64,000 nt of DNA from Russula earlei (lineage: Eukaryota > Basidiomycota > Agaricomycetes > Russulales > Russulaceae), in NCBI GenBank assembly GCA_025769875.1, contig JAGFNK010000057.1, positions 1 to 64,000 of the forward strand. Reading direction: 5' to 3'. The translations under genes were made by a program, and so were the position numbers. The notes below the pieces were generated by a model. It saw only the letters and a list, made by a program, of their open reading frames with translations. It did no database searches and was not told the DNA's origin. Every line of letters begins with the position of its first letter. Position 1 is the stretch's first letter. Positions 36,861-48,382 of this stretch are shown piece after piece.

Positions 36861-38080
36861 AAATGAAAAGGTTATGTAGCACTATATAGCTATAGTGTCT
36901 GTAGCAACTTTACAACCATTGAGGTTTCATGACTACATAGCAACCACCAAACTCTATATAGCCACTGCCAGAGTTATATACAGTTCTCCCCATAGTCAAC
37001 CATAGTCCAGAGTTGTTAAGATCTGACTGATCTTTTACCGACTCTTTAGTGAAAGGGTTGCTTGATATAGTTCAAGCACTAGACTTCAAACCCTTTGATA
37101 TTATTGCAGGAAGAATAGATGTTAGAAAAGAGAGGGGCCTCTTTCACTTAGAGTGATCACTATAGTTTGTTTAGAGCTTTGACAAGATAGTTGTTTCTTG
37201 TAAAAGAGTAAGTCAAGCATAAGGCTCAACTTCTTGGTACCACAGAGTATTTATACAATATCTCAACAATGGCTGATTCGATTTGTATGAAACTTGGGGT
37301 GCACATAGCTAAGGACCATTAGTATCCAAAAACATAGAGCGCAATTTGAAAGTGTCAGAAATGACTTACATGTGAGTCATTCTTTCCTAGTATCTATCAT
37401 CAATCAGTAAGCTGTGAGTAAGCAATTACTGATCAACTGAGTAAGCAAATCACTAAGCAATCACTAAGCACAGATGAGTAAGCAGAAATGAGTCACCAAA
37501 GCATAGGTAAGCAGACGAGAATGCAAGAATCCTAACAAGAGTGCTATGGAACACTATGTAGCCAACCACATGCTTATGTTCTACCAATTGCAACATTGTT
37601 ATGATAAATGACTCAGACACTTGCATTTACATAAATGTCAGGAAACAATGTATCTTTGATCACCTTTTTGATGGTGTCCTCAGACAGTGAATTCTGGTGT
37701 GAGCACAACCCTTCTTCAGTATCAAACTTTTCATAGACACTTTCAATTTCTTAGCACAGTTCATTTGAAGGTGATCAATACAGACCAGCCACTGGTGAAT
37801 ATTGCCTTCTGCAATGCTGGCAGGATCCCAAGGTCCTTTCTAGCTTGGTCAATAGTTTGGAGCATCTCATGTACATCCTCAAAAATATTGTGAACCAAGG
37901 CCAAGTCCTGGCCATGTGTTGTCCTATTTTACTCAAGAAAGCTCCTTTCACTTTATATCCTCTATCCACCTCTATTTCCAATGACTACTCCCTTCTGCAA
38001 GCTTACATCACAAGGAATCCTTGTTCTCCAACCCCTGTGGCTTGCTAGAGCTCCCTCTTTCCTATCTGGGTAACCCGCCA
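36861..38080. other. AT-rich transposon debris
   Basis: CpG-poor sequence with no recognisable domain. The block starting near 36870 (tatagctatagtgtc) may be the end of another element. No gene. Confidence 0.45.
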
Positions 38081-38703
38081 TGTGCTAGCCACATGGCCGC
38101 TCAGCCACTTGGTACCAAAACACTGAAAGGACTCCTAGACCTCCTAGAACAATCTGTATGATGTCATAAAGCACCACTGACATCATGGCTGACTGAGCAA
38201 CTCCACTATGACATCATACACTCACCAAGCACTCCACAAGTGATATCATTATGATGTCATTGCTCCACAGTCTCCCTAATTGTCCTGAGTCACCCATAGG
38301 TCTGACACAACAAGTTTATGCCCTTAGAATCTGATTGGAGTGGTCCAATAAGTCTGAGTCATTTTCTGTTGTTCATACTCAGACTTGTAACTAGTATATA
38401 AGCCCCAATGTAACATGGCAGTCATCAGACTGTCCATTTGTGATACTCTCATCTTCCAGAGTACTCATCACAACTGCTCTGTCTAAAGACTCCCCTCATT
38501 CCCAAGGTACTCCTTCAAGACCACCTTGTTTAAAGCCCCTTCACCACACTGGCCTCTAGTCTTCACCTTTGCCTCTTGCAGCATGTACCAGTCCCCATCT
38601 GGTACCTCCTTCTGCTCAATGCTTTAATTCAAGCATATTGTCTGTTCCAACCCTCACCCACCTGCTCCTAAGTCCATAGTGATCAGCAGTACATGTCTTG
38701 ACA
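38081..38703 (+). repeat. Putative solo LTR, plus orientation
   Basis: It begins TGTGCTAGCCACATGGC and ends GTACATGTCTTGACA (TG...CA). It has a TATA-like GTATATAAGCCCC near 38393. A reverse-orientation relative lies at 38779-39898. The family is unknown and no internal coding region is attached. Confidence 0.6.
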
Positions 38704-38778
38704 AAAAACATGCTTGTAGTCTGCCACTGTGAAGGCAACAGGGCTGTATGACCCCATTCTCCATTCATTGAGGGCACT

Positions 38779-39898
38779 GTCAAGACATGTACTGCTGACC
38801 ACTAAGGTTAAGGAGCAGGTAGAGCAAGGAGTTGGTGTTGAAGATAGATGCAGTGTGTGTGATTAGATAGCAGCAGATGATAAGATTGCAGGCAGATCTA
38901 TCAGACAATAGTTCAGTTCAGTTGACACAAAACTAATATAAATAATGTGCCTATAGACAATAGCTACAAGGTGTCATCAGTACTGCAAGATAAGATATCA
39001 TAGAGTAAATACTCACTTCAGTTTGGTTGACACAAAACTGAAGTGATCTATGTACTTTGTGGTGTTCTTAAGTACCTGAGACCACCACCAAATACAGTAT
39101 GGCTAACTGCCATCATGGATCACTAAGTATGTCTGAGGATCAGTGGTAACTAGCTACTGATTGTTCTAAATCACCTTATCAGTGTAACTAATGTGTGCTG
39201 TAGCATATGAGCTGAGCTGGTAATGCCCAGTCTGGGTGAGCCAACACATCAACACATCAGCATTGTGATTGCATCACAATGCACCTGAGACTCTGAGCAG
39301 TGCAGATCTCAACAGTTGGACAAGATGGTGGATGTTGACAATGATATTGCCAATTAGGATGAGCCAAACAAGCAAGAGATACCAGATGAGCACTGGCAGA
39401 TGTTGCTGGAGACAGAGGCAAAGATGGGAGGCCAGTGTAAGTGACTTTAAACAAGGCAGTCACAAAGGACTACCTTGGAAGAGGGGTTCCTTAGACAAAG
39501 TGGTCATAGAGGAGTACTTTGGAAGATGAGAGTATCACAAATGGACAGTCTGATGACTGCCATGCTACATTGGGGCTTATATACTTTGTACAGGGCTGAG
39601 TACAAATGATAGGGATTATTCTAGACTCTCTAGTTTCATCCAATAGGGCACTTGGGGCATAAACTTGCTTGTGTCAGGCTTATGGCTGACTAAGGGTATT
39701 ACTGATCATTGTGGGGCAATGACATCATAATGATGTCACTGTGGAGTACTTGGTGAGCAAATGAGGTCATTGTGGAGCTGCTCAGTCAGCCATGATGTTA
39801 TTGGAGCTAGATGATATCATATGAATTATGCAAAGAGTCTTGGGAGTCCATCCACTGTTTTGGGTTCTTGGTGGCTAAGTGGCCATGTGGCTAGCACA
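38779..39898 (-). repeat. Putative solo LTR, minus orientation, enlarged
   Basis: Reads on the minus strand from TGTGCTAGCCACATGGC (39898) to GTACATGTCTTGACA (38779), with the same TATAAGCCCC block near 39572. It is about 500 bp longer than its partner at 38081-38703 and contains a direct repeat with the core ttgacacaaaact near 38918 and 39026, so it may hold an insertion. Confidence 0.55.
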
Positions 39899-39968
39899 TG
39901 GTGATCACCTGATTTGGAAGGGGATGTCTAGTTGTGCCACAATGTCCTTGTGATGACAATATCTTGTA

Positions 39969-41567
39969 CAGTGACCCAAAAAACCATTCAAATGTTTTGA
40001 ACATTTTTGTTATGTTGACTGTATCTAGAAAACAACTGTAGCTGATAACATGTTACTGGGCTTGTTTTAAAGCTCTACATCATAGCTTTGTAATGAAATA
40101 CTATATATACTATGAACATAATTATGTAAGAAGATATAAGGTATTTCTTCCAGTGTACCCATTTGAACAGTTTTTTTGCCTTGGTATCTAAATAGGGTAT
40201 ATGCCAAAAATTTGTAGTTTGTGTATCCTCCATTTGCTTTGAACACCTCTTCCACCCTCCTAGGCATACTTTCTATCAAACTCTGCACAACAGTTTGATC
40301 AATGGCCTCCCATTCCAGCTGTGTGCACTCCTAAAGTTCATTGGTTCCCTTAGAGGGTGTTAGATAAGCTGCAAGCTTCTTTTTGAGATGAGCCCAGAGA
40401 TGCTCAATAGGATTGAGGTCTGGGGTTTGAGCTGGCCAGTCCATGACCTGAATTCTGTGGTCTTGGAACCAAGATGTGGCAAGCCTGCTCTTGTGGATAG
40501 AGGCATTGTCCTGTTGAAAGAGGGTATCTTTGCATTTCTTCTTGAAATACTTGATAGATGCAAGTAGTTCATCCTCCAAAATGCTGCAATAAAGTTCAGC
40601 ATCCATCCTTCCATCAATCTTTGCTGCATGCCCAACTCCTTCCCCAGACATGCAGCCCCACAACATCAAGGAACCTTTTCCATGTTTGACTGTTGGCTGA
40701 ACAAGGCATTCAGAAAAGTGCTCTCCTCTTTTTTTTCAAGCCCATTTCTTGCCATCTGAGCCCATATGATTGATTTTGGTCTCATCTGACCAGATTACCC
40801 TCTTCCAGTCCTCCACAGTCCAGTATAGGTACTGCAAAGTCCTTTCTGGCCCTATAGTGACTTGGTTTAAGGCAAGGCCTCTTCTTTGTAACTGCCTTCA
40901 AGCCTGCCTTGTTAAGGTAGTTTCAAATGGTCTGATTGAAAGTAGTGGTCTCTTTGATGACCTCTAACCTTCTAGCAACCTGAGGAGCAGTATCTGCTTC
41001 TCCAGTGCTAAGAAGGCATGTGGCATAGCAGATGTCAAGGTTAGAGAGCTTGGAAGAACAACCTCCAGAGGACTTTGGAAGGTATTTCTGGCAAATGTTG
41101 GTGATTGAACCAATGCTTCTGTGTGCTGCCTTGGCAATGTTATGGACTGAATGGTTGGCCTAGGAAAGGGAGATGATGTAGTTGACTTCATGAGAAAGAA
41201 GAGACTTCATGATGTTGTTAGTGAAGAAGCAGCTGTTTTTGGCTTATTTGCACATGGTTTGAGTTTATTGTAGGTCACATGACCTCCATGTTCAATTTTT
41301 ACCCCTCTGTGGAAAGAATATGAATCTTAATATAAGAAATAATGAATTCACTAACCAAGGCCAAAAAACTGTTCAATAGGTACACTAGCAAACATACCTT
41401 ATATCTTCCTAAATAACTATGCTTATGCTGTATGAAGTATACCATTACAAAGCTATCATGTAGAGCTTTAAAACAAACAGTTACATATTATTAGCTGCAG
41501 TGGTACTCTAGATATGATTAATACAATGAAAATGTACAAAACATTTGAACAGTTTTTGGGGTCACTG
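39969..41567 (-). mobile_element. Tc1/mariner element with long inverted repeats
   Basis: Ends read CAGTGACCC on both strands, and the inverted repeats extend for roughly 220 bp (the blocks caaatgttttg, gttttaaagctctacat and agatataaggtat recur in mirror order). The left flank is TA; the right flank is GA, one change from TA. The element is CpG-poor. Confidence 0.88.
40200..41200 (-). pseudogene. Tc1-type transposase with stop codons
   Basis: Read on the minus strand: an N-terminal helix-turn-helix remnant (IAKAAHRSIGSI, CQKYLP), then VIWSDETKIN, LFQQDNASIHKSRLATSWF and DLNPIEHLWAHLKKKL. The last two give a DD34E spacing. Stops lie in KKWA*KKR, TFNQTI*NYL and EL*ECTQ. The three acidic residues remain but the protein cannot be made. 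Confidence 0.85.
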
Positions 41568-42090
41568 GATCCTAGAAAGAGTAGCCCTTGAAGTAGAGAG
41601 AGATAGATGTTAGGAATGAAGTAAGAAAGGTGTAGTTGTCTTTGGAAGTTTCTTGGTCTTTGTGGCCCAGTCCTGGTCTCAATTTGCAACAGGCACATTC
41701 CATCTATAAGTTCAATAAATATGACTTAGCAAGGGCAAAATTTAGAAAATTCACCACAGACAGTGTGAGCACAATGGCCACAAGTGGGAACAGATCATAT
41801 TGATCACAGAATATAATGGCATCAGGCTTGCTTTTTGATGAAATTTGGAACCAGACTTTGTTGATTATGTCTTGGATTGCACAGCTTTTCAAAAAACTGC
41901 TCGGCCCTGTTGTTTGCTGTAGAAAACCCTGGTCATCAGTGCAACATGAAATATTAGTACACTGACTGACAATGTACCCAATACTGTCACCAACCCACCA
42001 ACCATGCAGCTTACTTAAGGTACCTAGCAATCAGTCAGTCACACATAGTCACCAGACATGTAATGAAAACCTTAAAGCACCATTTAAACC
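41568..42090 (-). pseudogene. Possible DUF6532-like remnant
   Basis: A minus frame (about 42030-41704) reads AIQDIINKVWF followed by DQYDLFPLVAIVLTL, resembling the DUF6532 proteins common in Agaricomycetes. The upstream DNA (ccaaccatgcagcttactt) recurs near 45309 in the same orientation, so this is probably a repeated, decayed sequence. Low certainty. Confidence 0.3.
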
Positions 42091-42099
42091 TTACATTGT

Positions 42100-44065
42100 T
42101 GATGAGATGGGTAAAAACACTGCAATTGGAGGTTTGGGGGAGGGGGCAAGGAAAAAAGACAATGTAATACTGTGTGCATACAGGAATTAACTAGAACTCT
42201 TGATCCAATTCCACCTGCCTTGAAGGAAGAGCCCAGCAAATTGAGACTGATCACAAAGGCCTGCATGCGCATTGAGGTGGGACTTGAGCTGGCAAACCAG
42301 CTCATTGACAGTACCCAACATCTCGAGTCCAAGCACACCAGAGAGTGCAATAAGGTCATCTTTGCATTTATATGAGGAAAGTGGTTCTGTAAAACATGAG
42401 TGCATCATTGTGAATATACATTGAGACTCACTGCTGAAAACCTTAGACTGTATGTCCTCCAAGATTTGTGCATTGTGAGCTGCTTCATTAGTCATCTTTT
42501 GAGCTGCCTTCTCAGCAGCCTCTCTTGTGAGCCAGGCCTTCTCTTCCTGTTCAGCAAGCCACTGCACCTCAACTTCAGGGTGGGGCAAAAAAATGTGTGC
42601 TTGTCTTCACAGAACAGCATGTCTTGCACTTCTGATTTTCCAACTCTATCCTGGCATCAAATGCCACATGCTTCATGATGGTGCAGTGTGCATTACTGGA
42701 GCTGGTCTCTGCCCTGGCTTGAAGGATCTCCCTTCCCATCAGCTCCACTGTCAACTGGAGTCAAGAGAGCTCTGAACTCATCTTCTGGAATGTAGTGGGG
42801 ATTGGTGCATGGTGAGAACCAAATGCGATTGAGAGAGACATTGCAGGGAAGAACTCACCCTTTGAGCGCAAGTGAAGGGGGGGATGAGCCGGAGAGGGTC
42901 TTGGCTGGTGGACACATCACTATGGATGCTCCAACACATTTTGCATAATGGCCTAAAGCATGTTCATTCGTCCATTGTGGGCAAGGAAGCAGACAGAGCC
43001 AAATTATGCAAGACATGTGGGCATAAAGTGAGGGCAGCTGGTGAAGGGATGGAGGGGGTTGTAGAAGACATGATGGAAGGAGAACACAAATGTGGTGGTG
43101 GCAAGTCATTCATGCAGTCTGGAAGTGGTGCAAAGTCCAAGTCATTGGACTCTGTGTCCCAGTCAAATGCGACTGGGTCTTTGTCCATTATGCCAAGACC
43201 ATCTTGCACATGCTCATTGTCTTGCATGCCCTCATTGGTGTCTGAGCCATCCCAGTCAGAGGATTCAGAGGGAAGGTGGAAGGATGAGGGAACATCAACA
43301 GGACATGAGATTGGGACATGCTAAGTGGTGGAGTAAGCTTTGGAAGGTGCAAAATTGGCCTCAGTGAAGATGGAGGGGTTGAAGGGGTGGATGCTGGTGG
43401 AGGAGAACACAGACACAAGGAGCTTGTGGGTCATTGTCTGAGTGCACACTTTCATGTACTTGACAATGACATTGTAATGCATGATGGGAATGTTTTCACA
43501 GATGTGGCAGTCACAATGAATGGACCAGTTCTGCTGTGTGTGGCAAAAAACTTTGATGTTGAAAGGTTGGAGTTTGTGTGTGCACTTAGAGGGGAAGGCA
43601 ATGATGATGACATTGTGTTGGTATGCAAGCACCTAGAATCTGTCAGTCTTGTAAGAGTTGTGATCATCAACAAAAAGGACAACAGGGTTGTCAGTGACCT
43701 TGTGGTCCAGAGCAAAGGGAATGAAGGCATGGTGGAACCATGATAAACCAATTTCATTGTCTGTCCACCCATTTTGGGATGTGGCAATCCCCCAATTGGG
43801 GCATCCAGATTGGATTCATGGTGGACCAGGAGAGGCCCATTTGAAAGGACAAACACTGGGAGAACAGACAACCCAGAGGGCAAAAAACATTTGATGATGG
43901 TGACAAGTTCAAGGGAATCAGAATGCACACCATAAAACTTGCTTTGCTTGAGGGTGCATAGGTGATAATATTTTTTGTACCATTGCAGCCTCCACCAAGT
44001 TGCAAACCCTTCTCATCCATGTTCCAGATGTGCTCTGGTGGGAGGTTTGGGTGCTTATCATAGAC
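42100..44065 (-). pseudogene. pogo-like (DDE_1) transposase remnant
   Basis: The minus strand from 44065 reads PPEHIWNMDEKGLQLGG, then GLSVLPVFVLSNGP, WFHHAFIPFALDHKV, VVLFVDDHNSYKT and a stop, IIIAFPSKCTHKLQPFNIKVF, and IHPFNPSIFTEANFAPS near 43355. This is the DDE_1 core of pogo/Tigger elements. The third catalytic Asp (normally LQPLDVGVF) is Asn. The C-terminal tail runs to about 42190 (LTREAAEKAAQK; DDLIALSGVLGLEMLGTV). The N-terminal part is missing because the dispersed repeat begins at 44068. Confidence 0.8.
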
Positions 44066-44067
44066 CT

Positions 44068-44755
44068 GCTGGCAGGTTTCAGGCCACCAGGGGCATGTGC
44101 GGAGGAGTGCAAAAGCGCAACATGGTGCACGTCCCTGGGATCATTTTGATCCCCTAATTTTTTTCCACTCCCCTCAGGGGAAAATACATTCTGCTGTTAT
44201 CCTTCTCAGGCCTTGTATGACCCACTTCAAAATTGAAAATGTCCAAAAAGCAAGAACATTCCACACTGTCTCCACAACTCTGTATCTGAGAAAAACACAA
44301 ACACGCGACTCAATCGCATTCACGCACCAAAACCAGAACAAGCACATCAAGCACATCAGGCACATAGAGAGGCAATGTGTTATTTCCGTCAAAGTCTGAA
44401 GTCTTTTCACTATATGTTTTCATTTCTGTTTTACTTCCATTCTCAACTCCAAAAAACTCCTAAAAACACTCCTCTATTTTATTCCTTAAGTAACATACTT
44501 GTAAAACATATAAAATAGCTTCTCATTGCAAATAGCTTCTCATTGCCTACAAATGTAACAATTGTCATGTTCCTTGTTCTCGAAAACCCCTTGTGTGCAC
44601 TTCAAACAAGTCCCCCTCTCGTGCTCTACCACTGCTCTGCATCATTTACATGCATCCCTGACTCTGTGCCGTGCCAACGGCCCACCGGCCCGTCTTGCCC
44701 ACTCACACGTTCCCACCACCTGGGTATCACATCTTCACCACCTGCTTGACTAGCT
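44068..44755 (+). repeat. Dispersed repeat, copy B (CpG-decayed), interrupting the pogo remnant
   Basis: The same repeat as 4566-5215. At aligned CpG sites in the first 60 bp, copy B mostly has TG or CA. It abuts the broken 5' end of the pogo transposase. Confidence 0.85.
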
Positions 44756-45813
44756 CATAATATCAAGTGATGTTTGAGATGTTGAAGTTCTGACTGAGCA
44801 CACTTGGGAATAGACTGACTAGATATTGAAAATCTGGGCTCATGTATATGTAATCTAGGTGCAGGCAACAGTAGGGTGCTTATTTGAAAAGTCAAGTTCA
44901 CCTGTATGATTATTCATTTGCATAGATCATGGTTGTCAGGAGTTTTTGACTTTTAGCAGTGGGTTGGATGATCAAGAATTACTATAAAAGGTGATTGTGT
45001 TGGCAAGAGAATTGGGGCTTCAATCATGGAAGGCAGGATGCAAGGAGAAGGATGTTGACATGGTTCCCAATGTGAATCATCTGTGCATAGTGAGTGAATA
45101 TCCTTTCTATTTGTTTAGACTATATGTAGGCCACATAGATCATGGTGTGGTCTGGCCATCTTTGTGGTGATGTCAAGACCAAGGCCAAAGACATAGTGGC
45201 CAATGTTTTCAACTTCCAACACACATACAATCTGACCATCATTGCCAACCAATGCACTCAAGTGGCCAAGCTCAAGCATGATTTCACCTACATTTACTGT
45301 CACTGACCCACCAACCATGCAGCTTACTTGAGGTGCCTAGCAATTGGTCAGAACTTGTAGACACACTGAAAATGATGATCTCCATTTCTTTCAAATGGGG
45401 GGTAAAAGTGGTGATTAATGTGAATCCACCCATGTTTTGTTTTTGTCAGAATATACCCATTTGATGTTTTCCCCTTCCTCATGTTTTTGGAGAGATGTCA
45501 TGCAGAATGGTAGAGTTCAAGTCAGTGCTTCAAATTGGCATCCTCAGCTAATCACATGTCTCTAAGCCATCCTCATCCTCTCATTAGCCCCATTGCTGTA
45601 ACACTCTCCCATATTGCAGTGTAATAAACTGTTTCATTCATGCCACCCATCTGCACAAAGCAATCATGCTGGACAGATGATGCATATGAGAACCAAATTC
45701 AAGCAGCAATCACCAAGTGGCAAGAGGGCTGCTTAAAAAGTAGATGAGCAGCTGTGATTGCCCACAACATGAGGAGCAGTCATTTGGTTCTCTAACACTT
45801 ATAAATTCCCTTA
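44756..45813. other. CpG-poor transposon debris
   Basis: No intact frame. It contains a second copy of the motif ccaaccatgcagcttactt (about 45309) also present near 41989. The target triplet TTA of the Harbinger element ends it at 45811-45813. Confidence 0.5.
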
Positions 45814-47168
45814 GGCCCATGATACCAACCGAGAATTCTTGAACTTCGAACTTGAACTTGAATTTCGGGATTTTCCGGGAGTGACTGGTGTGACCAGTGT
45901 GATATAAGTGACATCGCATATATGATAAACTAATAGGTTTTTTTTTAATATGAGTTTTTATTCGCTTGTGATTTGCATATTCGCATATTGTGATTGCAGC
46001 CATGACTGGGAACTGACTCAGTCCGCTTGTGTCCGCTGAATGTTGCCGAGGCATACTGTAGGGCCCAGGATCCATGCACGCAGAGCGAGAGATTTTTGAA
46101 GAGGAAATGGAAAATCTTTTTTTGAAAAAAATACTATTCAATAATACGTTCTGCGCGGTCCCTCTGAATTCTCTGATACTGCTCCCACATGTCATCAGCA
46201 ATTTTATCTTGCCTGATATTTGCTCACTCCCTCTCACGCTGCGTCACAGGGCCTGTTCCAAGTTCACCAGCCAGCGCTTCCTCTTCTTGTGCGTCCATCT
46301 GGAGGTCAGCCACTTGGTCGTCAAAGGTGCCAATCTCCCTAGAGTCATATGCGCGAATAAGATTGTGAAGTGCTGCGAGCGCACATGGGATGCATGCTTG
46401 AACTCCCATGTCATACTCACGGGGTTGTGAGAGAATCTTGAAACGCCGCTTGAGAATTCCAAAAATGCGTTCAATGACATTGCGAGCTTGGGCATGACGC
46501 AAATTGAACAGCTCCTTGGGTGTGCGTGGCCTAGGACAAACATCAGTAAGACAACTTGAAAGTAAGACAACAAAGACTCACCTTGTGCAAGCATGGCCCC
46601 ATTCAGCTAGATGGTACCGCACGCCTCGATAAGGGGTGAGAAGTACATCTGACGAGGCAAAACCCACATCACCAAGATAATACTTCCCCTTTGGGACACG
46701 AAGATCAGAATGATGTGCTGCATGAAAAAGTGTCGCGTCAGCAGTGGAACCCTCCCAACCAGTCAGCAGGTAGGTGAAGCGGAGGTCGAATGAGCATCCC
46801 ACGAGGCAGTTCTGTGTGAGACCTCCTTTGCGGTTCCTTGCCGCATCACGCTCTGCAGCAGTGGCAAAACAGTCGATATGTGTACCATCAATAGCACCCA
46901 GCGCGCCAAAGTGAAGGTGAAAAGAAGGTACTGACAAAGGGCTTACACATGTGCAATCACACACAAATATGCGAATACACAAATATGCAAATCACAAGCG
47001 AATATGCAAATCACAAGCAAATAAAAACTCATATTAAAAAAAAACCTATTAGTTTATCATATATGCGATGTCACTTATATCACACTGGTCACACCAGTCA
47101 CTCCCGGAAAATCCCGAAATTCAAGTTCAAGTTCGAAGTTCAAGAATTCTCGGTTGGTATCATGGGCC
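45814..47168 (-). mobile_element. PIF/Harbinger element with long TIRs and TTA target duplication
   Basis: Both ends read GGCCCATGATACCAACC and the inverted repeats continue for roughly 170 bp with few differences. The target duplication is TTA at 45811-45813 and 47169-47171, the TWA type expected for Harbinger. It is 1355 bp long and keeps many CpG sites, unlike the DNA around it, so it looks young. No partner Myb-like gene is present. Confidence 0.95.
46224..46940 (-). CDS. Harbinger transposase (DDE_Tnp_4 type), N-terminally short
   Basis: Two exons in one protein. The first carries LGAIDGTHIDC (first Asp) and KYYLGDVGFASSD (second Asp). After an intron of about 60 nt (donor gtgagtctttg, near 46575) the second carries NLRHAQARNVIERIFGILKR (Glu), and the protein ends at 46224. 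The catalytic triad is intact. Only about 230 residues are encoded and the helix-turn-helix region normally upstream is not visible, so DNA binding may be lost or supplied from elsewhere. Confidence 0.85.
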
Positions 47169-47171
47169 TTA

Positions 47172-48382
47172 GGTTCTTCTTCAGACACTCAGTGATTGCA
47201 TCAATGGGCATTGTTGCAAGAAGGATGCAAATGTGGCTCAGCAGCTGCTCTCAAAGGAACAGGAGGGCACACTTGTTTCCTGAGTAGGCCACCAGGCCTT
47301 GATTGCCAAACCCATGGACCAGAACAATGTCAAATCTCTCAGGTACAACATGTCTGGCATCATTCTGGGCAAGAACTGGCACTGCTGTTTCCAGAAGTGG
47401 CACCTGGAGCTTTGGTTGCAAAGCCAAGTAATTTGGAGCAAAGTTTGACTGAGATATAGCTGTTTGATGTGTTATGAAAATGAAAATGAAAAATGTAGTT
47501 TGCAAAGTCACATGCAAATTTAATCATTGCATTCAGGCCATCATCCTAATGTCAATACAAATGGGCATACACACACTTTGCCAGCTGTAGGAGCCACCAG
47601 TGGTGGATATTCAAATGCTGATGGCAGATTTCATGAACAATGTGAGGTTTGGGCTCACAAAGCCTCAACTGTTGAAGTTCATGTGGATTTAGTTGCAATA
47701 AAGGTATTGATGTGAAACCTGAGCCATATAAAATTATGGAAATTGGAGTACATACCATTGCAACTTAGAGGCATGACAGTACTTATGCCATAAATTGTAA
47801 AGTTGATCAACACATCAGAGGCAATGAATTGCATCAGATATTCTGTAACACCTTACAAAGGAAATGGCTTGCATAATACAAAGGCTATGAGGTCCTACTT
47901 GCAAGGACAACATTACAAGGAACAAAAATCCATGCACCTATTGCTAGATTGGATCTTCATGAGGAGCCTATGAAACCATATGATGTAATACTGCACTTTA
48001 CAAGAAATGCAGAAAGTCTACTAAACCCACATTTGAGGCCTAAGGAGATTACTCTTGCTGTAGTGAGTGATCATGAGGATTACATAGCTACTGAGAGCAA
48101 AGGAAAGATTTGCTCACAAGTTGAGATAAGACTTCATTGTCATCTACTGCTAACACTGAGGTGAGCACAGTATGCATGACTGCATTTAGTCTGTTCAGAG
48201 CACACACATTTCAGTCAGAGTGCCAACAGGTCTTCTGAGGACATGACCACAGTTGCCAATATCATCAACTCAGAATTCAAATTTTCTGCTGAGTTGGTAT
48301 CTGATGCATGAAAAATGGGTAAAGGGGGTAGCACTGTGATGTTCAAAGGGACAGGGTGAAAAGGTTATCCTGGGGTAGAAGG
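47172..48382. other. CpG-poor transposon debris
   Basis: AT-rich with short frames only; I recognise no domain. CpG returns at about 48390, inside the end of the aminopeptidase P frame, so the island boundary lies there. Confidence 0.5.
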
